The notes beneath the pieces were generated by a model. The model was not told where the DNA came from. It was given only the letters and a program-made list of their open reading frames with translations, and did no database searches. A DNA stretch of 64,000 bases from Aldrovandia affinis. Taxonomy: Eukaryota > Chordata > Actinopteri > Notacanthiformes > Halosauridae. The position numbers were made by a program, and so were the translations under genes. Shown piece after piece: positions 57,860 through 64,000 of this stretch (position 1 is the stretch's first letter; every line of letters begins with the position of its first letter). The stretch lies in the NCBI GenBank assembly GCA_029706075.1, contig JAINUG010000260.1, positions 7,501-71,500 on the forward strand, read 5' to 3'.

Positions 57860-58055
57860 ACATTACATTACATTACAGGCATTTCAACGCTCTTATGGAG
57901 CGACTTACAGTTTACATTTCTTTACAATCCATTTATACAGCTGGATATTAAGCAATTCAGGTTAAACCTTGCTCAAGGGTAAAAGTGTCCCACCTGGGGA
58001 TTGAACCTGCAACATTGACAAGCCCAGCTCCCTAACCATTATACCACACTGCCTA
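57860..58055 (-). mobile_element. SINE family A copy with many micro-deletions
   Basis: It aligns along the whole family A SINE at 17298-17525 but lacks 2-7 bases at no fewer than six places (e.g. GCATTTCAACGC for GCATTTAGCAGACGC, GGATATTAAGC for GGATATTTTACTGAAGC). Substitutions are comparatively few. Confidence 0.85.
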
Positions 58056-58267
58056 CCCGTGGGAAGCATGTGCGTGTTGACTGACAGCCATGTGGAATAA
58101 TAAAAACACTGTTGGTGTGCATGCTCGTGAACTTTTCATAGCTTATCGTTATACTTGGGAGTTCTCATTATGTTTCCTGGTGGAGATGGGCCTTAACAGA
58201 CAGTGGGAAACAGACAGACGGACGGACGGACGGGCAGAGGGCTGCGGTGGGGGGTGTCGGGGCCTAC
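58056..58267. other. Intron 2, donor-proximal part with GACG repeat
   Basis: A (GACG)n run at about 58211-58233 lies 35-57 bases into the intron from the donor on the gene strand. Confidence 0.8.
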
Positions 58268-58408
58268 CTGTAGCCTCGATGTAGCGGATGCACTTGTCGA
58301 TGAAGACGGGGATGGGCCTCTCCGGGGTGACCACATTGACCAGGGGACGCCGAAATAGTTGCTCTCCAGCGGCTTGGAGATGGAGTGCCGGGGCTTGGGC
58401 CGCGTTTT
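58268..58408 (-). CDS. arhgap35: arhgap35 coding exon entering the RhoGAP domain; 1-bp deletion
   Basis: The exon runs from TGTCTTTTCAG (phase 0) to ACAG|GTAGGC (phase 1). Phases demand a length of 1 modulo 3, but it is 141 bases, one short. The frame reads [20 protein letters not shown] and then VP. It must shift by one base to continue as [20 protein letters not shown] and YIEATG, as in p190A. The missing base is one C in a CCCC run (58343-58346 on the plus strand as GGGG). It encodes the polybasic linker and the first helix of the RhoGAP domain. If the deletion is real, the GAP domain is lost. If it is an assembly error, the gene is intact. Confidence 0.95.
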
Positions 58409-59445
58409 CTGAAAAGACACAGAAATGGCGGTCAGCGCCGTCCAGGAGACGCCACGTCCCCCCTTTCCAAGCGGACGCAGGCGTCGCCGAGGAACGTGTT
58501 TTTGTGTTTTTACATATTCTTGAATTAAGCCACCCACATGATGACGGGGGGGGTGACGAAACACACGTGCACCGACAGTTGCGCACACACGCACGCACAC
58601 ACGCACACACACACGCACACACACACTTTTGATCGGAGCATGGGGTTGAGTGGTGTACGTCTTTAACTGCAAAGGCCTGATATGATATTCTGATATTCAA
58701 GAGTGCTGGTACTTGGGCTGGTCTTCCTGTCATCAGTTAATCTCCTCCACTCTTCAGTATTTGGTGAGGTTTCCACAAAATTACGCCATTTAATTACATG
58801 AGCCAGAAAGAAAAGGAGGGATGAGGAGAGAGCACCAGAAAACAGAAAATTGACTGTAAGCTTTGAAAAATGGTCAGTTATTCCAACCTTTACAACAATT
58901 TCCTTTGTCTACTGCCCGTGCAATTTCATCACTTGAAAATAATAAAAATAAACTCTCTTTCTCTCTACTGCCCTCTTCAGGTCTACAGCATCAGTGGAAT
59001 TTCCCTGAGGACCCCTACTGGCGAGTTTGTTCCATAATGGCGGGCCACATTTAGCTGGAGGCGACTTTTAATAAGCCGTCAGCTAGGAAAAGTCACAAGA
59101 CCCTTGTCTAGCAAGAAGATTAGCTCCTCCTCTGATCTCCATTTGGTCCCGCCCTAACCCCTTCTCCTGTTGTTTTCATTTGCCGTCCCCATTCCACACT
59201 AATATTCACCTAATCAGGACGCCTCCTACCCCGGCCTACCCCAGAATTGGGTCTCGAATTGCCATTGAAGAATGGCTTAATTGGCCTTACAGTGTTAGAC
59301 AGTACGCCATTCTGGTGTCGGACACCCCTGTTTCAATTCTGCTTCAATGGAGTCCCCCCTCTGCTAGAGCCCATTGTGCCTGTATTTATGTCTCCCTCCT
59401 CTCCTTGCCTCCTTTGACTTCTCCCTTATAGAGCTTACAAGCACA
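58409..59445. other. Intron 1, 3' part
   Basis: It holds interrupted (CA)n at about 58585-58625 and a CTCF-like CCTGAAGAGGGCAG on the minus strand near 58970-58983. No other feature was seen. Confidence 0.55.
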
Positions 59446-59449
59446 CAAT

Positions 59450-59604
59450 ATAATAATATATGCCATTTAGCAGAAGCTTTTATCCAAAGCGACTTACAGT
59501 AGTGTGCATACATTTTTCAATATATGTGGTACCGGTGGGAATTGAACCCACAACCTAAGCTTTGCCAATGCCATGCTCTACCAACTGAGCCACACAGAAC
59601 CACT
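59450..59604 (-). mobile_element. tRNA-derived SINE, family B
   Basis: On the minus strand GTGTGGCTCAGTTGGTAGAG, GGGTTCAATTCCC and the tail GTAAGTCGCTTTGGATAAAA with GCTTCTGCTAAATGGC, ending in a short AT repeat. Confidence 0.87.
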
Positions 59605-61924
59605 GTGATGTACTGCCAGAGAGAGAAAAAACACATACAACAAAACAGAGTCCTTCCACCAAAGAGAGAGAGAAAAAATCAGTTGATTACAAAACACGCT
59701 GTAAAGAAAACAGAAGCCGGAATCCTGCCTTTCTACTCCCCCCCCACTTCACACTACGCACACACACATAGAGTACATACACTCCTCGGTTCACTGCTAA
59801 TGGGAGAGTTACAATGAAACCTGGAGCCAGAGGAATTTGAGGCATTCCACCTGTGGGACGAGGCGAGGGCACGGTGCGGAGGGACCGTTCCAGGCGCTTT
59901 TCCGGGGGATCCCCTCAGGGGGCGTTTCAGGAGTGGCTACTGCAGCATACGTGGGACAGCCCACTCACTCACCTCCAGCGTAACAGTGCCTTCTGGAAAG
60001 GCTCAGGGCGGCCCCAGAGACGGGGGACAGAACGCCCAAGAGCTGTGGTGTTGAGCGGCCTATAAGGTCACAGCGTTTATCACCAGCGTTAGGCAACTCA
60101 GGCCCTGGGGCTAACTTAGCCTCCGCCACTGATGCGTTTACGGGTCCTGTAGCCGTATCTTTAATTAGCGGCTAATCTCGAATCTGGGGTCTGGAAAAAA
60201 ACTAAACAACAGGTAACGCAACTCCAGAGCCCTGTTACCAATCCAATTGAGTAATAAAGGACCCAGAAGCTGAGAGAACATTCCAGGCCCTGCCACCCGC
60301 CCCTCAGGGGCCGAACAGTACCCATCCCCAGCGTTCGCGTCCACAAATGAGTCAATTTCACGAAACAAAAAAAACGAAAAACAGGCAAAGCCGCCTCCTC
60401 GAATGTCGCGAGCATTCTGGCGCGGTGCGGCGCCCGGCTCCGTTTAAACGGCCCTGACTGACATGCCTGATTGCGACAATTTCCACAAAACACTGCATGC
60501 TGGGCTTATTTTTGCCTCCGCGATAAATAAATAAATACAAGATAGATAAATAAATAAATAAAGTCGGAAAAAAAAATCTCCAATTACACATCCTGCTCAT
60601 ACAGCACTTTGCTGAACGCTCCCTGATCTCACGGTGAAGCACATTACCGCAGTCGGATAGATTGGGGACATTATGCCCGAATAGGAAGCGCCGTTCCACA
60701 AGAAAAAAGGACAGCTTTGTCCACACGAGTTCCACGCTTTGGTATTTCCCCCCACTCCATCACCGAGAGACACCAGCCGCCGCGGAAGAGGACGAGCGCA
60801 GATTACTGCAATGCGGATCTGCGCAGGTCTGTGCTGACTGCGCGCACAGATGAAGTAGAATATAGAAGTAACCTGCAGGTTTGGAGCTAGCAATTAGCCT
60901 GTGGGTAAAAGCCCAGATTGGACCCTGGACAAAGAGGAGCTGTAGATGGGGAAGGTGCCCGGACATAAATCAAGTTTACAGTTCCTGCTCTTGCCTTTTC
61001 CTCACCTCCCTTTGAAAAAGAAATATCAGTTTTTTGGCAAAAAAGAAGCAAACTCAGGTAGCATTGAAGGAGATTTTTCTGTGGCACAGGGGTCTGGGTT
61101 ATACTTTGCTGTGGGGGAGGTCAGGGTCATATGTTCCCCCTCTTTTCTTCCGTTTTGTCTGTAATTGGTAACTGTACTATACTCTTACACCACTGCTGTG
61201 CCATATGCATCTGTAGCTGAAGAACATCCACTCCTCTTAAACACTCACCACTCACTGGCCAATCCCCACACTACAGGCCACCACAGGGGAGCTAGCACTG
61301 GCCCCATCTTTCACTGATAACACCTGGTGACTTATAGACACCTGTTGAGCAGCGGGGGGGGACCAAATCCTACCTGATGTTATGGCCGGGGTGTTCCCAA
61401 ACTTTCTGAGTCCTCAACCCACTTACTGAGCCTATTCGATTTAATATGTAACCCAGTCCATATTAAAATGCAACCTAACATATGATCAAATTTGGAATTA
61501 AAATCTCATTCCCCCCCCCCAAACAAATGTCAAAACAACTGCATTCCTCCGTAACCAGTGGCGTGTGGGTGACAGACGCAATGTGTTCTGTACACAAGTG
61601 TTCCGGGTGGCCCCGCCTCAAACCCCTCCCACAGCCCACCACAGGATCCTCACACAGTTTTGGAACCACTGAGAAGCGGAGGACATTTCTTGAAATCCAT
61701 TCAATTCCAACTCCAATGAGATCCGTATCAGTAAATGGACTTGACACGACTTTGACATTCATTTGCCTTCCTCCTTAAATCTACGCAATGCAGATGATAT
61801 TGAAAAACGTTGACTCCAATAGAAATGGTATTGTATTGCAGCGCAGCCCGGGAGAAGGGGCCCTTTCAGATCAAGGCAGAACAGGGTGAATAGGAAGTAT
61901 CTTCTTCCTCTCCATATGAAGCAC

Positions 61925-62267
<343 letters not shown>

Positions 62268-62579
62268 GGTTAAATTATGAACTGTTTGAGTTATTCATTG
62301 GCAGTACCAAGTAACATAGGCTTGTGAAGGAAGGCTCATTATAAATATTTCTTCTCCAGTTTTACAGTGATACAGGTAGGTAATTATCAGCAGCACAAAA
62401 TTATGAAGGTGCAAAGGCACGTCACACTCCTGGTGTGAAATGAGAAATGAGGGCAATGTGCTTCTGGGTCGTCATAGTTACAATGCAGGTTTATCTGGCC
62501 TTGCCTCACTTATACTAATATAATCAAACAAGTGACACAACATGACATTTTTACATCCGCAACCTGAGACACATAGTAC

Positions 62580-62716
62580 CTCTTTTTACACAGGGAGGCC
62601 AGGTCAGATAGTAGAGGCAGAAACACTTGGGATTATTCAAGTCCAGGCTAGATGCAAGGACATGACGAGCCTAGATGGGCTGAACGGCCTGTCCTAATCA
62701 TTATATTTTCTTATGT
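62580..62716 (+). mobile_element. Possible LINE-type 3' end fragment
   Basis: CAAGTCCAGGCTAGATGCAA and CTAGATGGGCTGAACGGCCT, followed by GTCCTAATCATTATATTTTC and TTATGTCCTTA, resemble a dispersed tail seen in fish genomes. The family is not identified. Confidence 0.4.
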
Positions 62717-63179
62717 CCTTAAGTGTACACGCGCACACGTGTATTACATGCACCAGGGTTCCCACTAAATTAATATTTATATTCTCCAGCACTTTTCAAA
62801 GGCGTATTAGGGATGAATGTATATATCAAGTAAGATTTGAAAGTCACTGATGATTTTTTATGGTGAGCTTAATGCACAAACCAGTGAGCTAGCCAATTTA
62901 TCACTAATACAAGCAAACAGACACACTGCTACACTACAAAAAATGTAATGGCATCAAGCTAGTAAGTTAGCAAGAAAGAAGGGCATATAACACACGTAGA
63001 AGAAATGGTGAGAAATGAAGACTTATCCTTTGGGGCCCGTTTTTCCTTCACTTGGCTATTTGACCACTTTCCATGGCTTTTGATGACTACGAAAATATTT
63101 CTGAGGATTTTAAAGGACAGAGGGGACCCCTGATGTATGCACACGTGTGCTGAGGTGCGTCGGAGTGTGTGATTAGGCA

Positions 63180-63424
63180 CATTAGCGTACGATGAGGTGG
63201 CATTAGCATGTGCTGAGGAAAGTTAGCGTGTTCTACAGCGTATAAGGGCATGATGAGGTATGTTATAGCGTGCTCATGAAGGTTAGTGTGTGTGGTGACC
63301 TGCTAAGGCACATTAGCGTGTGATGAGGCACGTTAGAACGTGCTCAGGAAGGTTAGCGTGTGCCGTGACGACGAGCGTGTGCCGAGCCGTGTTAGCGTGT
63401 GAGCCGTGAGGTGTGTGTCCGTGT
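63180..63424. repeat. Imperfect minisatellite at an arhgap35 donor
   Basis: Units of about 25-40 bases based on GCACATTAGCGTGTGATGAG and GAAGGTTAGCGTGTG recur from about 63178 to within a few bases of the donor at 63425/63426. It occupies the first 240 bases of intron 1 on the gene strand. Confidence 0.85.
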
Positions 63425-63426
63425 AC

Positions 63427-64000
63427 CTTTCCGGGCCGGCGCAGGCTCCTAAGGATGTTCCTCCTCTTGGGGTCCTCGCCCTCCTCGGTGAGGGAGTTGT
63501 CTCCCTTGTGCGCGCCGCCCTCGTCCTCCTTGGCCTTGGGCGGGCCCCCGAGCTCGTCGTCGCTGCCGATGGAGAAGCTGGTGCGGAAGCTGCTGAACTT
63601 CCCCAGGCGCTTGGAGCGGTCGCGGTACAGGCGGGGCTTCACCCCCAGGGCGGAGAGCTTGCGCCGGCGCTCCAGGGAGCTGCTGTCCGCCTCGCTGTCC
63701 GAGCCGTTGCCGCCGCCATTGGAGTGGGACTTGTTGGCGTTGCGGATGGTGATGATCTTGCCCTGCGTGCTGTCGTGCGGCACCGAGTAGATGTTCTCCT
63801 CCTCGGTGGGCCGGGGCTTGGTTACCGCGTCCATGGGCTCGGCGTAATCCGAGGGGTCGTAGCCAGCGTCCCCGCCCGGTGCCCACGTGACCGCCGAGGG
63901 CAGCGAGCGGCGGTTGACGCCGAGTCCATGTAAGGGCTGAGGTTGACCTTGCGGAAGTCGAAGGTGACCGTGGGCTTGGGCCTCACCTGCGGCGGCACCT
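63427..64000 (-). CDS. arhgap35: arhgap35 large coding exon, 3' part; 1-bp deletion
   Basis: This is the end of the large exon of p190A RhoGAP, a GTPase-activating protein that switches off RhoA at the cortex and adhesions. It ends GGAAAG|GTACAC (phase 0), and the 5' part lies beyond the window. It encodes [74 protein letters not shown] and [13 protein letters not shown]. The tyrosines in DYAEP and NIYSVP match p190A Y1087 and Y1105, the Src/Brk targets that recruit p120RasGAP. The basic end corresponds to the lipid-binding polybasic region. Near 63918 one base is missing: [11 protein letters not shown] and [16 protein letters not shown] lie in different frames, and the upstream frame would stop about 30 codons later. 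Confidence 0.95.

Noticed and set aside
63406..63933. 175-codon plus-strand ORF
   Set aside because: It is the antisense of the GC-rich arhgap35 exon.

Overview
This is a window of teleost nuclear DNA. The signs are a spliced vertebrate gene with GT-AG introns of 0.3-10 kb, long CA/GT/GA microsatellites, Tc1/mariner, hAT-like and L2-type elements, and tRNA-derived SINEs that end in an L2-like tail common in fish. The species cannot be fixed from sequence alone. An early-branching teleost is possible, because such SINE/LINE tails are abundant there, but that is an inference. No bacterial operon, phage, CRISPR array, LTR retrovirus, rRNA or free-standing tRNA gene was seen.

The one gene identified with confidence is arhgap35 (p190A RhoGAP, formerly GRLF1), on the minus strand. 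It runs in from the right edge as its last six coding exons: 63427-64000 (partial large exon), 58268-58408, 47799-47876, 44381-44512, 40675-40780 and 39929-40334 (stop). All splice sites seen are canonical and the phases agree (0,1,1,1,2). The exons encode the two regulatory tyrosines (DYAEP and NIYSVP), a polybasic segment, the whole RhoGAP domain with its arginine finger, and the SP/TP-rich C-terminal tail. Two single-base deletions break the frame, one at about 63918 and one at 58343-58346. Either these are assembly errors or this copy is starting to decay. A repeat-poor stretch of about 5.9 kb downstream of the stop, ending near an AATAAA at 34078-34083, is probably the 3' UTR.

Region by region: 1-14 kb is dominated by microsatellites (GT/CA, CT/GA, TA) and a 0.57-kb CT-rich minisatellite. 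It also holds two large AT-rich palindromes, GC-rich possible regulatory segments, a Tc1 fragment at the left edge and one short possible exon at 299-467. The 14-34 kb stretch is gene-poor intergenic DNA with a 1.6-kb TA-flanked Tc1 element carrying a nested L2 tail, a second Tc1 remnant, several SINEs, an L2 ORF2 end, and a 0.8-kb foldback element with a second hairpin inside. It also has a 24.7-25.8 kb segment with two exact PBX-MEIS decamers. The 34-40 kb stretch is the likely 3' UTR. The 40-64 kb stretch is arhgap35 with introns full of SINEs, MITEs, an hAT-like element and minisatellites, plus homeodomain-motif-rich intronic segments.

No coherent unknown multi-gene system was found. The points most worth checking are the two frameshifts, the L2 tail shared by two different tRNA-headed SINE families, the nested foldback element, and the PBX/MEIS cluster.
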